Assembly (NCBI GenBank): GCA_963714145.1
Contig: OY970235.1
Coordinates: 3,472,001-3,536,000, forward strand
DNA: 64,000 nt
DNA from: JBBWZH01 sp035544115
Lineage (GTDB): Bacteria > Actinomycetota > Actinomycetes > Mycobacteriales > CADCTP01
Reading direction: 5' to 3'
Positions 49,566 to 59,722 of this stretch are shown in pieces; position 1 is the stretch's first letter; each line of letters starts with the position of its first letter. A program made the position numbers and the translations under genes. Below the pieces are notes generated by a model. It was not told the DNA's origin and made no database searches. It saw only the letters and a list, made by a program, of their open reading frames with translations.

Positions 49566-52210
49566 GCCGGCCCGGGCGGGAGCGCGTCGAGCTGCGCGGC
49601 CAACCGGGCCAGCTCGGCCTCCGCGTCGGCCAGCCGGCCGCGCATCTTGGCCACCACCGGCTCCGGCGCCCGGGCGACGAAGTCGGCGTTGCCCAGCTTG
49701 GCCCGGGCCACCGCGGCGTCCTTCTCCGCGGTGGCCAGATCCTTGGCCAGCCGGGCCCGCTCGGCGGCCAGGTCGATCGCGCCGGACAGGTCGACCTCGA
49801 TGGTGACCGCGCGGACCGAGAGCGAGGCGGTGGTGACGAACCCGCCCGGTGCCGGCTCCAGCCGGGCCAGCGTCCGGATCGCCGTCTCGTGCCCGGCCAG
49901 CCTGGCACTGTCCAAACCGGACAGTCGGGCCGGCACCCGCTGCCCCGGCCGGACGCCCTGATCGGAGCGGAACCGGCGCACCTCGGTGACCACGTCCTGC
50001 ACGGCCCGCACGTCGGCCTCGGCGGCCGCGTCCAGCCGGGCCGGGTCGGCCACCGGCCAGGCCGCGACGACGATCGACTCACCGCCGGTCAGCGCGGTCC
50101 ACAACGCCTCGGTGACGAACGGGATCATCGGATGCAGCAGCCGCAGCAGCGTGTCCAGCACCTCGCCGAGCACCCGGCGGCTGGCGTCGGCCGGCGCGCC
50201 GCCGGCCGCCAGCGGCACCTTCACCAGCTCCACGTACCAGTCGCAGAAGTCGTCCCAGGTGAAGTGGTAGAGCGCGTCGGCGGCCTTGGCGAACTCGAAG
50301 CCCTCGTAGTAGGCGTCGACCGAGCTGACCAGGTTCTGCAGCCGGGACAGCACCCACCGGTCGGCCGCGGACAGCTGCCCGGCCGGCGGCAGCGGCCCGG
50401 CCGTGGTCGCGCCGTTCAGCAGCGCGAACCGGGCCGCGTTCCAGAGCTTGTTGCAGAAGTTCCGGCTGCCCTGCACCCACTCCTCGCCGATCGGCACGTC
50501 GGCGCCCGGGTTCGCGCCGCGGGCCAGCGTGAAGCGCAGCGCGTCCGAGCCGTAGGCGTCCATCCACTCCAGCGGATCGACCGCGTTGCCGAAGGACTTG
50601 GACATCTTCTTGCCGTGCTTGTCACGCACCATGCCGTGCAGCGCCACCACGTGGAACGGGATCGCCTCGGCCGGCGGCGCATCCCGCATCGTGTAAAGGC
50701 CGAACAGCATCATCCGGACCACCCAGAAGAACAGGATGTCGTAGCCGGTGACCAGCACGCTGGTGGGATAGAAGCGGGCCAGGTCGGCGGTCTGCTCCGG
50801 CCAGCCCAGGGTGGAGAACGGCCAGAGGCCGGACGAGAACCAGGTGTCGAGCACGTCCGGGTCCTGCCGCCAGCCCTCGCCGGCGGGCGGTTGCTCGCCC
50901 GGGCCGACGCAGACCACCTCGCCGGCCGGGCCGTACCAGACCGGGATGCGGTGCCCCCACCAGAGCTGGCGGGAGATGCACCAGTCGTGCATGTCGTCCA
51001 CCCAGGCGAAGAACCGCGGCTCCATGTCCTTCGGGTGGATCGCGACCCGGCCGTCCCGCACCGCGTCGCCGGCCGCCTTCGCCAGCGACTCCACCCGGAC
51101 GAACCACTGCAGCGAGAGCCGCGGCTCGACCGTCGTGCCGCACCGCGAGCAGTGCCCGACGGAATGCAGGTAGGGCCGGCGCTCGGCGACGATGCGGCCC
51201 TGCTCGCGCAGCGCGGCCACCACTGCCGGCCGGGCCTCGAACCGGTCCAGCCCCTGGAACGGGCCGTGCGCGGTGACCACGCCGCGCTCGTCCAGGATGG
51301 TGAGCATCGGCAGGTCGTGCCGGCGGCCGATCTCGAAGTCGTTCGGGTCGTGCGCCGGCGTCACCTTCACCGCTCCGGTGCCGAACGCCGGGTCGACGTG
51401 CTCGTCGGCCACGATCGGGATCCGCCGGCCGGTCAGCGGCAGCTCCACGGTGCGGCCGACCAGATGCCGGTAGCGGTCGTCGTCCGGGTGCACGGCCACC
51501 GCGGTGTCGCCGAGCATCGTCTCGGCCCGGGTGGTGGCGACCACGATCGAGTCGACCCCGTCGCCGTACCGGATCGAGACCAGCTCACCCTCGTCCTCGG
51601 TGTGCTCCACCTCGATGTCGGACAGCGCGGTCAGGCAGCGCGGGCACCAGTTGATGATCCGCTCGGCCCGGTAGATCAGACCGTCTTCGAACATCTGCTT
51701 GAAGACGGTGAGCACCGCCTGGGACAGCCGTTCGTCCATCGTGAACCGCTCGCGGGACCAGTCGACACTGTCACCCAGCCGGCGCATCTGGCCCAGGATC
51801 ATGCCGCCGGACGCAGCCTTCCACTGCCAGACCCGCTCGACGAACGCGTCGCGGCCGAGGTCGTGCCGGGACACGCCCTCCTTCGCCAGCTCGCGCTCCA
51901 CCACGTTCTGGGTGGCGATGCCGGCATGATCCATCCCGGGCAGCCAGAGCGCGTCGTAGCCCTGCATCCGGCGGCGCCGGATGAGGGAATCCATGATGGT
52001 GTGTTCGAACGCGTGGCCCAGGTGCAGCGAGCCGGTGACGTTCGGCGGCGGGATCACAATGCAGTACGGCGGCGCGTCGGCCCGCTCCGGCGTGCCCCCG
52101 GCGAAGTAGCCACGCTCTACCCACCGCTCGTAGAGCGGCCCCTCTACCTGCGCCGGAGCGTACTGGGGCGGCAACTCGGCGCGGGCGGGAGCGGATTGGG
52201 TCGTGGTCAC
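49562..52210 (-). CDS. valS: Valyl-tRNA synthetase
   Basis: An 882-aa class I synthetase. HIGH motif in VTGSLHLGHAFEH (about residue 60), editing domain with TRAETMLGDTAVAVHP, KMSKS in KHGKKMSKSFGNAVDP, and a C-terminal coiled coil (LAAERARLAKDLATAEKDAAVARAKL, about residues 815-880). The start is a GTG at 52210 with TACTAT 7 nt upstream and no Shine-Dalgarno: a leaderless transcript. No T-box or leader peptide is seen. Confidence 0.96.
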   Translation of the reverse strand: MTTTQSAPARAELPPQYAPAQVEGPLYERWVERGYFAGGTPERADAPPYCIVIPPPNVTGSLHLGHAFEHTIMDSLIRRRRMQGYDALWLPGMDHAGIATQNVVERELAKEGVSRHDLGRDAFVERVWQWKAASGGMILGQMRRLGDSVDWSRERFTMDERLSQAVLTVFKQMFEDGLIYRAERIINWCPRCLTALSDIEVEHTEDEGELVSIRYGDGVDSIVVATTRAETMLGDTAVAVHPDDDRYRHLVGRTVELPLTGRRIPIVADEHVDPAFGTGAVKVTPAHDPNDFEIGRRHDLPMLTILDERGVVTAHGPFQGLDRFEARPAVVAALREQGRIVAERRPYLHSVGHCSRCGTTVEPRLSLQWFVRVESLAKAAGDAVRDGRVAIHPKDMEPRFFAWVDDMHDWCISRQLWWGHRIPVWYGPAGEVVCVGPGEQPPAGEGWRQDPDVLDTWFSSGLWPFSTLGWPEQTADLARFYPTSVLVTGYDILFFWVVRMMLFGLYTMRDAPPAEAIPFHVVALHGMVRDKHGKKMSKSFGNAVDPLEWMDAYGSDALRFTLARGANPGADVPIGEEWVQGSRNFCNKLWNAARFALLNGATTAGPLPPAGQLSAADRWVLSRLQNLVSSVDAYYEGFEFAKAADALYHFTWDDFCDWYVELVKVPLAAGGAPADASRRVLGEVLDTLLRLLHPMIPFVTEALWTALTGGESIVVAAWPVADPARLDAAAEADVRAVQDVVTEVRRFRSDQGVRPGQRVPARLSGLDSARLAGHETAIRTLARLEPAPGGFVTTASLSVRAVTIEVDLSGAIDLAAERARLAKDLATAEKDAAVARAKLGNADFVARAPEPVVAKMRGRLADAEAELARLAAQLDALPPGPA

Positions 52211-52217
52211 GCAGGCG

Positions 52218-52223
52218 ATAGTA
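52218..52223 (-). promoter_or_regulatory. -10 box of valS (leaderless)
   Basis: TACTAT on the minus strand, 7 nt before the valS GTG. A clear consensus-like hexamer. Confidence 0.55.
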
Positions 52224-52381
52224 CGGAGCGCCGCGCGGACCGTGCGAACGGCTATCCACAGGCTCTGTCACTATCCACAACCTGGGCCTGACCACTCGTA
52301 TCTCGGCCCCGGACGCTCTACGGTCCCGGTTCGGGGGTCAGGAAAACCGGCTATGCACGATCGAAGGGGGTGGCAGCGACA

Positions 52382-52681
52382 GTGACCGTCTTCGCCTGGT
52401 CCGCGCTGCTGGTGTTCACGGTTACCACGGCGCTGCTGCTGGTGCTGCTGGGCAAGGCGCTGTTCCACGCGCTCGACCGGGTCGACCGGGCCAGGGACGA
52501 GGTGTGGACCATGGCCAAGACGCTCGACTCGATCTCGGCCCGGCTCGAACGCATCGAGGTCCATCTCGGCGCCGGCGACCAGCGGATGGAGGGGTTCCGC
52601 GACGAACTACGCGCCACCATGCGCCGCGACCTCCGCGAAATCGTCGACAGCTCATCCAACACCCGCGTCCGCCCCGGCTGA
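52382..52681 (+). CDS. Small membrane-anchored coiled-coil protein
   Basis: About 99 aa: one N-terminal helix (FAWSALLVFTVTTALLLVLLGKALF) followed by a charged amphipathic stretch (LERIEVHLGAGDQRMEGF, RRDLREIV). The GTG at 52382 is preferred over GTG at 52370 because GAAGGGGG would be too close to the latter. Family unknown. Divergent from valS and followed by a strong hairpin. Confidence 0.65.
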   Translation: MTVFAWSALLVFTVTTALLLVLLGKALFHALDRVDRARDEVWTMAKTLDSISARLERIEVHLGAGDQRMEGFRDELRATMRRDLREIVDSSSNTRVRPG

Positions 52682-52685
52682 CACC

Positions 52686-52715
52686 GAAGGGTCGGGCCCA
52701 AGGGCCCGACCCTTC
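52686..52715. terminator. Perfect hairpin after the small membrane protein gene
   Basis: GAAGGGTCGGGCCC and GGGCCCGACCCTTC are exact complements with a minimal loop; it begins 5 nt after the stop codon at 52681. Confidence 0.7.
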
Positions 52716-52725
52716 AGAACCGACT

Positions 52726-52950
52726 GATCAAGAACGGAACCCACCGCGCCGGGGGTCCGGGGGCCGGAGGGCTCGGCCCCCCGGGCCAGCACGAAGTCCG
52801 CGCCAACCGGCGGAGCCAAGCGGAGGCAGGGTTAGCCGAACCCGATCGATCGAGAACCGGAACCCGCCGCACCGTGGGGGTTCCGGGGGGCTCGGCCCCC
52901 CGGGCAAGCATGAAGTCCGCGCCAACCGGCGGAGCGAAGCGGAGCAGCGT
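52726..52950 (-). repeat. Two copies of a dispersed ~120-bp palindromic repeat
   Basis: Copies begin at 52726 and 52848 (122 bp apart), each with GATC(A/G)AGAAC-like start, a GGGGG...CTCGGCCCCCCGG palindrome and CGCGCCAACCGGCGGAG. The core of the second (CACCGTGGGGGTTCC...) is the reverse complement of the repeat unit at 57651-58170. This fills the 290-bp gap between 52681 and clpX; no gene is visible in it. Confidence 0.75.
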
Positions 52951-52971
52951 CAACCAAGCGGACGCCCGGAC

Positions 52972-54255
<1,284 letters not shown>

Positions 54256-54428
54256 CTACGACCCTCTCCCTCTTCGGACACCGGCCGGTAATGCCTCCGG
54301 TGCATTCGCCGACGGTACCTCCTCTGCCCCGCGATGTACCCCCTTTGGCGTCGCGGCGCGTGGCGATCACCCGGACGGCGGCAGCCACGGGCACAGCCCG
54401 CAACAAACCTGTACCGGTACGGACCAGC

Positions 54429-55061
54429 TCACCGGACGCCGACGGCGTTCAGCTTGCGGGTCGAGATCACCTCGTCGACGATCCCATAGTCCTTGGCCTC
54501 GGCCGCGGTCAGGATCGTGTCCCGCTCGATATCCGCTCGAACCCGCTCCACCGGCTGGTTGGTGTGCCGAGCCAGGATGGACTCCAGCAGGTGCCGCATC
54601 CGGATGATCTCGTTGGCCTGGATCTCCAGGTCGGTGACCTGGCCCTGGCCCTCACCGGACGGCTGGTGGATCAGGATCCGGCTGTTCTCCAGCGCGAACC
54701 GCTTGCCCGGGGTGCCTGCGGCCAGCAGCACCGCCGCGGCGGACGCCGCCTGGCCCATGCAGTATGTGGCGATATCCGGCCGGACGAACTGCATCGTGTC
54801 GTAGATGGCGGTCAGCGCGGTGAACGAGCCACCGGGCGAGTTGATGTAGATCGAGATGTCCCGGTCCGGGTCGTTCGACTCCAGGCAGAGCAACTGGGCC
54901 ATCACGTCGTTCGCGGACGCGTCATCGATCTGCACGCCGAGGAAGATGATGCGTTCCTCGAACAGCTTGTTGTAGGGGTTCGACTCTTTGATGCCGTAGT
55001 TCGTCCGCTCGACGAAGGATGGGAGCACGTAACGGGCGGACGGCTGGAGCGGCTTGCTCAT
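54429..55061 (-). CDS. clpP2: ClpP2 proteolytic subunit
   Basis: A 210-aa serine peptidase subunit. Catalytic Ser in MGQAASAAAVLLAAG, His in ILIHQPSGEGQG, Asp downstream (ERDTILTAAEAKDYGIVDEV). The ATG at 55061 has GGAGGAA before it. It lies 52 nt after clpP1; both subunits are needed for the active mixed tetradecamer in actinobacteria. Confidence 0.95.
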   Translation of the reverse strand: MSKPLQPSARYVLPSFVERTNYGIKESNPYNKLFEERIIFLGVQIDDASANDVMAQLLCLESNDPDRDISIYINSPGGSFTALTAIYDTMQFVRPDIATYCMGQAASAAAVLLAAGTPGKRFALENSRILIHQPSGEGQGQVTDLEIQANEIIRMRHLLESILARHTNQPVERVRADIERDTILTAAEAKDYGIVDEVISTRKLNAVGVR

Positions 55062-55113
55062 CGCAGCTTCCTCCGGAAAGACGTTTCTGTTGGGAACCGG
55101 TCGATGCCGGAGG

Positions 55114-55758
55114 TCAGGAGCCGGTCGGAGCGACGCCACCGGGCATCTGCTCCACCCGGGCCACCACCTGGTCGATGAAGCCGTACTCCAGCGCCTGACG
55201 GGCGGTGAACCAGCGGTCGCGGTCGGAGTCCTTCTCGATCTGTTCGACCGACTGGCCGGTCTGCTGAGCGATCAGCTCGGCCATCTCGCGCTTGGTCAGC
55301 TTGTACTGCTCGGCCTGGATCGCGATGTCGGACGCGGTACCGCCGATGCCAGCCGACGGCTGGTGCATCAGGACCCGGGCGTGCGGCAGCGCGTACCGCT
55401 TGCCCGGAGTGCCGGCCGACAGCAGGAACTGCCCCATCGAGGCGGCCAGCCCGAGCGCCGTCGTGGCCACGTCGCAGTCGATGAACTGCATCGTGTCGTA
55501 GATGGCCATCCCGGCGGTGACCGAGCCGCCCGGGGAGTTGATGTACAGGTTGATGTCCGTACGCGGGTCCTCCGCGGCCAGCAGCAGCAGCTGGGCGCAC
55601 AGCTGGTTGGCGATCGCGTCGTCAACGGCCTGGCCGAGGAAGATGATCCGCTCCCGGAGGAGCCGGTCGTAGACGGAGTCGTTCAGGCTCATGCCGGCGC
55701 CCGGAACCCGCAGGGTGGGCGTGACACGCATCGGCATCACTGGATCAACGGTGCTCAC
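55114..55758 (-). CDS. clpP1: ClpP1 proteolytic subunit
   Basis: Up to 214 aa. Catalytic Ser in LAASMGQFLLSAG, His in VLMHQPSAG, and SDRDRWFTARQALEYGFID with the Asp. The GTG at 55758 has AGGAG at good spacing; ATG at 55737 or 55692 (MSLNDSVYDRLL) could give shorter forms, and the N-terminus is known to be processed in this family. A ClgR-type operator lies upstream. Confidence 0.94.
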   Translation of the reverse strand: MSTVDPVMPMRVTPTLRVPGAGMSLNDSVYDRLLRERIIFLGQAVDDAIANQLCAQLLLLAAEDPRTDINLYINSPGGSVTAGMAIYDTMQFIDCDVATTALGLAASMGQFLLSAGTPGKRYALPHARVLMHQPSAGIGGTASDIAIQAEQYKLTKREMAELIAQQTGQSVEQIEKDSDRDRWFTARQALEYGFIDQVVARVEQMPGGVAPTGS

Positions 55759-55802
55759 GGCGCTCCTGCCTCGCTTCTCGCTTGAAGATGTCACGTTTGA
55801 GT

Positions 55803-55861
55803 AGCTGACAGCGACACTAACGCGCTGGTCCACGCGGCCGATCCGGGGTTCGCTGACAGCG
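55803..55861 (-). promoter_or_regulatory. ClgR-type operator sites before clpP1P2
   Basis: CGCTGACAGCG at 55851-55861 fits the actinobacterial ClgR core CGCYNANRGCG exactly. A second, imperfect copy (AGCTGACAGCG) lies at 55803-55813, 48 bp away. Both are between the tig stop and clpP1 start. ClgR activates clp genes in related bacteria; here the link is by motif only. No clgR gene is in the window. Confidence 0.6.
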
Positions 55862-55875
55862 CATGCGAGGAGCAA

Positions 55876-57330
55876 TCAGGACGGGTCGGAGTCGCCCGAA
55901 CCGGTCGATTCGGCCGCCATGACCGGCTCGCCGACGCCGCCGTCCGCATCATCGGCGGCGGCCGGGTCGGCCGCCCCGTCACCATCCCCGTCCGCGTCGG
56001 CCCCGAACAGGCTGGGCCGGCGCAGCGCGGTCAGGTCGACCGGCCGGCCGGACGCGTCTGTCACCGCGGCCGACTCCAGCAGGTGCGCCAGCGCCTTGGA
56101 CCGCCGCACCTCGGCCACCAGCGCCGGCAGGTTGCCACCCTCGGTCATCCGCTGCGCGTACTCCTGCGGCGGCACCCCGTAGCGGCGGGCCTGCAGCACC
56201 ACGTGCTCGGTCAGCTCCGCGTCGGACACGCCCAGCTGCTCCCGCTCGGCCAGCGCGTCCAGCACCAGCTGGCTCTTCACCGCGGTCTCCGAGTTGCGCC
56301 GGATCTCGCCGTCGAAGTCCTCCTGGCTGCGACTCTCCGCGGCCAGGTAGTCGTCCAGGCTCATCCCGGCGCTCTCCAGCTGGTGGGTGATGTCGTGCTG
56401 CCGCCACTCCACCTCGGACGCCACCGCCGACTCCGGCAGCGGCACGTCGGTGGCCGCGAGCAGCTCGTCCAGCACCCGGTCCCGGGCCTGACCGCCCTGC
56501 TCCAGCGCCTTCACCCGGTCCAGCCGGCCGCGGACGTCGGCACGCAGCTCGTCCAGCGTGTCGAACTCGCTGGCGGTCTGCGCGAAGTCGTCGTCCAGCG
56601 CCGGCAGCTCCTTCTCCTTCACCGACCGGACCGCCACCGCCACCTCGGCGTTGCGGCCGGCGAAATCGCCGGCCACCAGCTCGGTGCCGAAGGTCTTGTC
56701 CTCCCCCGCCGACATGCCCCGCAGCGCCTCGTCCAGCCCCGGCATGATGTCGCCGCCGCCGACCTCGTACGACAGGCCGGTGGTGGAGCCGCCGGGCACC
56801 TCCTCGCCGTCCACCGTGGCGCGCAGGTCGATCGAGACGTAGTCACCGTCGAGCACCGCGCGATCGGCCGCCGTCAGCACGGCGAACCGCTCCCGCAGCG
56901 CGTCCAGCTGCCGGTCCACCTCCTCGTCGGTCACCTCGACGTCGTCCACGGTGACCGCGATGCTGTCCAGCTGCGGCAGGATCACCGGCGGCCGGACGTC
57001 CACCTCGGCGGTGAACGCCAGGCTGTCGCCGTCGTCCAGGCGGGTCAGCTCGATCTCCGGCTGGCCCACCGTGCGCACCTCGTTCTGCTGCACGGCCTCC
57101 GCGTACGCCCGCGGGATGGCGTCCTGCACCGCCTCGTCCAGCACCACGGCCCGGCCGACGCGCTGGTCGATGATCCGGGCCGGCACCTTGCCGGGCCGGA
57201 ACCCGGGCACCCGCACCTGCTTGGCGATGCTCTTGTAGGCCCGGTCCAGGCTCGGACCCAGTTCGTCAAAGGGCACCTCGACCGCGAGCCGGACCCGCGT
57301 CGGGCTGAGGGTCTCGATGGTGCTCTTCAC
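55876..57330 (-). CDS. tig: Trigger factor
   Basis: A 484-aa ribosome-associated chaperone and prolyl isomerase. Ribosome-binding loop GFRPGKVPARIIDQRVG near residues 43-59; FKBP-like domain about 150-240 (VLDGDYVSIDL); C-terminal helical arms. The last ~40 residues are an acidic Asp/Ala tail. GTG start with GAGGGAG. Upstream of clpP1P2X as in many bacteria; downstream of tRNA-Pro. Confidence 0.95.
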   Translation of the reverse strand: MKSTIETLSPTRVRLAVEVPFDELGPSLDRAYKSIAKQVRVPGFRPGKVPARIIDQRVGRAVVLDEAVQDAIPRAYAEAVQQNEVRTVGQPEIELTRLDDGDSLAFTAEVDVRPPVILPQLDSIAVTVDDVEVTDEEVDRQLDALRERFAVLTAADRAVLDGDYVSIDLRATVDGEEVPGGSTTGLSYEVGGGDIMPGLDEALRGMSAGEDKTFGTELVAGDFAGRNAEVAVAVRSVKEKELPALDDDFAQTASEFDTLDELRADVRGRLDRVKALEQGGQARDRVLDELLAATDVPLPESAVASEVEWRQHDITHQLESAGMSLDDYLAAESRSQEDFDGEIRRNSETAVKSQLVLDALAEREQLGVSDAELTEHVVLQARRYGVPPQEYAQRMTEGGNLPALVAEVRRSKALAHLLESAAVTDASGRPVDLTALRRPSLFGADADGDGDGAADPAAADDADGGVGEPVMAAESTGSGDSDPS

Positions 57331-57416
57331 GTGTGCTGCTCCCTCGAAGGTATTGACGGCAACCGGCGCAGTCTAGGCAACCCACGACACGGCCACCGGT
57401 GCGGCCGGATCGACGG

Positions 57417-57490
57417 TCGGGGTGGCGGGATTCGAACCCACGGCCCCTCGCTCCCAAAGCGAGTGCGCTACCAAGCTGCGCCACACCCCG
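57417..57490 (-). tRNA. tRNA-Pro (UGG)
   Basis: A 74-nt cloverleaf: acceptor CGGGGTG/CACCCCG with discriminator A, D-arm GCGCAGCTTGGTAGCGC, anticodon stem CTCGC/GCGAG with loop TTTGGGA (anticodon TGG), and T-arm GGTTCGAATCC. No CCA is encoded. Confidence 0.95.
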
Positions 57491-57571
57491 GTACCCGACA
57501 TGAGTCTAGACAGGAACCCTCACGCCGCCCGCTACGCTAGTGCGGTTCGTCCGTGCCGGTGGCACGGACCC

Positions 57572-57642
57572 GCGGGTGTAGCTCAATGGTAGAGCCTCAG
57601 CCTTCCAAGCTGATGGTGCGGGTTCGATTCCCGTCACCCGCT
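57572..57642 (+). tRNA. tRNA-Gly (UCC)
   Basis: A 71-nt cloverleaf: acceptor GCGGGTG/CACCCGC with discriminator T, anticodon loop CTTCCAA (anticodon TCC), and T-loop GGTTCGATTCC. No CCA is encoded. Divergent from tRNA-Pro, 81 bp apart; a repeat array begins 8 nt after its 3' end. Confidence 0.95.
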
Positions 57643-57650
57643 CGGGTCGG

Positions 57651-58170
57651 CATGCCTACCTGCTTCGCCGGTAGGGCGCCCTCGCATGTTGGCCCAGGGG
57701 GCCGAGCCCCCTGGAACCCCCACGGTGCGGTCGGCCCGCCCTGGCAACGCGGCTGGGCTAACGGCAGGCGTGCCTGGCGGCTTCGCCGGTAGGGCGCCCT
57801 CGCATGTTGGCCCAGGGGGCCGAGCCCCCTGGAACCCCCACGGTGCGGTTGGCCCGCCCTGGCAACGTGGCTGGGCTTACGGCAGGCGTGCCTGGCGGCT
57901 TCGCCGGCAGGCCGCCCCCGGCACGCTGGGCCGGGCCGACGCGCCCTGGAGCCCCGCGGTGCGGTCGGCCTCCCTGAGACGTCGCTGGGTCTACGGCAGG
58001 CGTGCCTGGCGGCTTCGCCGGCAGGCCGCCCCCGGCACGTTCGGCCGCGCGGGCCGACGCCCCCTGAAACCGCACGGTGCCGTCGGCCTGCCCTGACAAC
58101 GCCACCCGATCCGATGTCGGGGTGCCTGGCGGCTTCGCCGGCGGGCCGCCCTCGCGTGTTGGCCCAGGGT
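57651..58170 (+). repeat. Five tandem copies of a ~118-bp repeat
   Basis: Units begin at 57651, 57769, 57887, 58001 and 58121 (spacing 118, 118, 114, 120). Each starts with (C/G)(G/A)TGCCTGGCGGCTTCGCCGG, contains CCAGGGGGC-CGA-GCCCCCTGG (a perfect stem, decaying in later copies) and ends with CTGGGCTTACGGCAGG. Copies 1-2 are nearly identical; 3-5 diverge. The rest of the 749-bp gap to 58391 holds GC-rich sequence and the promoter of the serine protease; no gene is convincing. Confidence 0.9.
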
Positions 58171-58292
58171 CGGAGACGTCCGCTCCCCGTACTCCGGCGG
58201 GGGGCAAGTGCCGGCGGGGCAGGGGGGCGGGTAGGGGTGGTGCCTTGGAGTGCAGGGGTGTGCGGCGGGTGAGTGGATGAATGTCCGAGTTG

Positions 58293-58322
58293 TTGACTTC
58301 CTGTCTCTCTCGATATCACTAT
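58293..58322 (+). promoter_or_regulatory. Candidate promoter of the S1 protease gene
   Basis: TTGACT at 58293-58298 and CACTAT at 58317-58322, 18-bp spacing, in an AT-richer stretch. The start codon is 69 nt downstream. Confidence 0.45.
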
Positions 58323-58391
58323 GCCTGTCTGGGAAGTTCCCTTGGCAATTGGCCGGCCAAGACGAGCGCAGGCAAATCGAGGAGCTAACAG

Positions 58392-59618
58392 ATGGCAAGA
58401 AAACACTGGACGCTGCGTGCGGTGGTCGCCGCGGTCGGCGCCACGCTGCTGGTCACGGTCGGCCTGGCCGGCCCGGCACAGGCGGACGGCAAGACCCTGG
58501 GGGCGGCCCGGCAGCCGGCCGGCGCCGTGCCGGGTGGCTTCGCCAGCTGGTCCGCGCTGTTCTCGACCCAGGACAAGTTGCACGCCGCGGCCAGCACAGT
58601 GATCACCGCCGACAGCAGCGGACTCGGCGGCGTCGTTGTCTCAGCGGTGGACCGCGAGGTGCGGGTGTACTGGAAGGGCGCGGTGCCGGCGGCCACCCAG
58701 GCGTTGGCCGGCTCGCTCGGCGTCACGTTCCGGTTCCTGCCGGCCCGGTTCACCGAGCGGGAACTCGTCGCCGAGGCGCAGCGCATCGCCGCGGACCCGC
58801 GGGTCGGGTCGGTCGCCGCCAAGCCGGACGGCAGCGGGCTGGCGGTCACGCTGGCCGCCGGCGCCAAGGCCGGTGCGGTCGACCTGCTGAGCACCGCCCG
58901 GATACCGCTGACGGTCAGCACCGGCCAGCGCCCCGAGGCGCTCAACCGGCAGGCCGACATCCCGCAGTTCTGGGGTGGCGCGCGCTACAACAGCCCGGTC
59001 GGCGGCTGCAGCAACGGGTTCGCGCTCAGCGTGGCCGGCGCAGCCAACGTCTTCGAGATCAGCGCCGGGCACTGCGGTGCGAACGGCAACGGCGTGGTCA
59101 TCCCGGGGCAGCCCAACCCGACCGGCGTCGTGCTGGCCGACGTCAACGCCCGGGACACGCTCGCCATCCAGTACCCGGCCGGCGTCGCCCCGGTGATCTA
59201 CAACGGGCCGTTCAACTCCAACACCGGCGTCCTGGTCGGCGGTGCGGTGTCCGACTTCGTCGGCGAACTGGTCTGCACCGGCGGCGCGTCCAGCGGCGAG
59301 CACTGTGGCATCCAGGTGCTGGCGGTCGACGTGTTCGTGAACATCGGCATCGTGATCGGCCCGGAGACGTTCGCGGCGCTGCCGGCCGGGCAGTGTGCCG
59401 TGGCGCCGGGCGACAGCGGCGGCCCCGTCTACAGCTACCGGACCGACGGCCGGGTCAACGGCCGCGGCACGGTGTCGGCCGGCCAGACCGGCACCGCCGT
59501 CTGCCCGGGCGTCGTGCCGGGCGGCTCCAACGTGGTCTTCTACGCCCCGCTGCTGCGACCCGCGGGCGACCCGCAGGTCGGCGCCCTGCAGTTCTACGGC
59601 GTCGGCATCCTGACCTGA
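58392..59618 (+). CDS. Secreted S1 family serine protease (alpha-lytic/streptogrisin type)
   Basis: A 408-aa preproenzyme. Signal peptide 1-31 (VVAAVGATLLVTVGLAGPAQA), a prodomain of about 160 residues, and a mature domain from about 190 with His227 (ISAGHCG), Asp255 (VNARDTLAI) and Ser342 (APGDSGGPV). Cysteine pairs CSNGF/HCG and CTGG/HCG and QC/CPG are positioned for disulfides. Proteases of this type are secreted and self-process. AGGAG precedes the ATG at 58392. Substrate preference cannot be told from sequence by eye. Confidence 0.9.
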   Translation: MARKHWTLRAVVAAVGATLLVTVGLAGPAQADGKTLGAARQPAGAVPGGFASWSALFSTQDKLHAAASTVITADSSGLGGVVVSAVDREVRVYWKGAVPAATQALAGSLGVTFRFLPARFTERELVAEAQRIAADPRVGSVAAKPDGSGLAVTLAAGAKAGAVDLLSTARIPLTVSTGQRPEALNRQADIPQFWGGARYNSPVGGCSNGFALSVAGAANVFEISAGHCGANGNGVVIPGQPNPTGVVLADVNARDTLAIQYPAGVAPVIYNGPFNSNTGVLVGGAVSDFVGELVCTGGASSGEHCGIQVLAVDVFVNIGIVIGPETFAALPAGQCAVAPGDSGGPVYSYRTDGRVNGRGTVSAGQTGTAVCPGVVPGGSNVVFYAPLLRPAGDPQVGALQFYGVGILT

Positions 59619-59646
59619 TCGTCCAGCCCTGACCCGACTACCCGGC

Positions 59647-59676
59647 CGGGGCCGGCGGGATCACCCGCCGGCCCCG
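59647..59676. terminator. Bidirectional terminator between protease and LCP genes
   Basis: CGGGGCCGGCGGG-ATCA-CCCGCCGGCCCCG, a perfect 13-bp stem, lies between two convergent genes. A second, smaller hairpin (GCCGCCGC-CGGT-GCGGCGGC) follows at 59696-59715. Confidence 0.7.
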
Positions 59677-59722
59677 CGCCGTCGGCCCGGTCAAGGCCGC
59701 CGCCGGTGCGGCGGCGGCGCTG

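Noticed and set aside
57651..58170. CRISPR-like array
   Set aside because: Units of ~118 bp are contiguous, with no short repeat/unique spacer alternation and no cas genes.
57651..58207. Arg/Gly-rich hypothetical proteins in the repeat array
   Set aside because: Frames simply follow the repeated DNA and exist on both strands; no ribosome site.
57417..58391. Integrated element at the tRNA genes
   Set aside because: No integrase and no duplicated tRNA end is visible; only the short repeat array follows tRNA-Gly.
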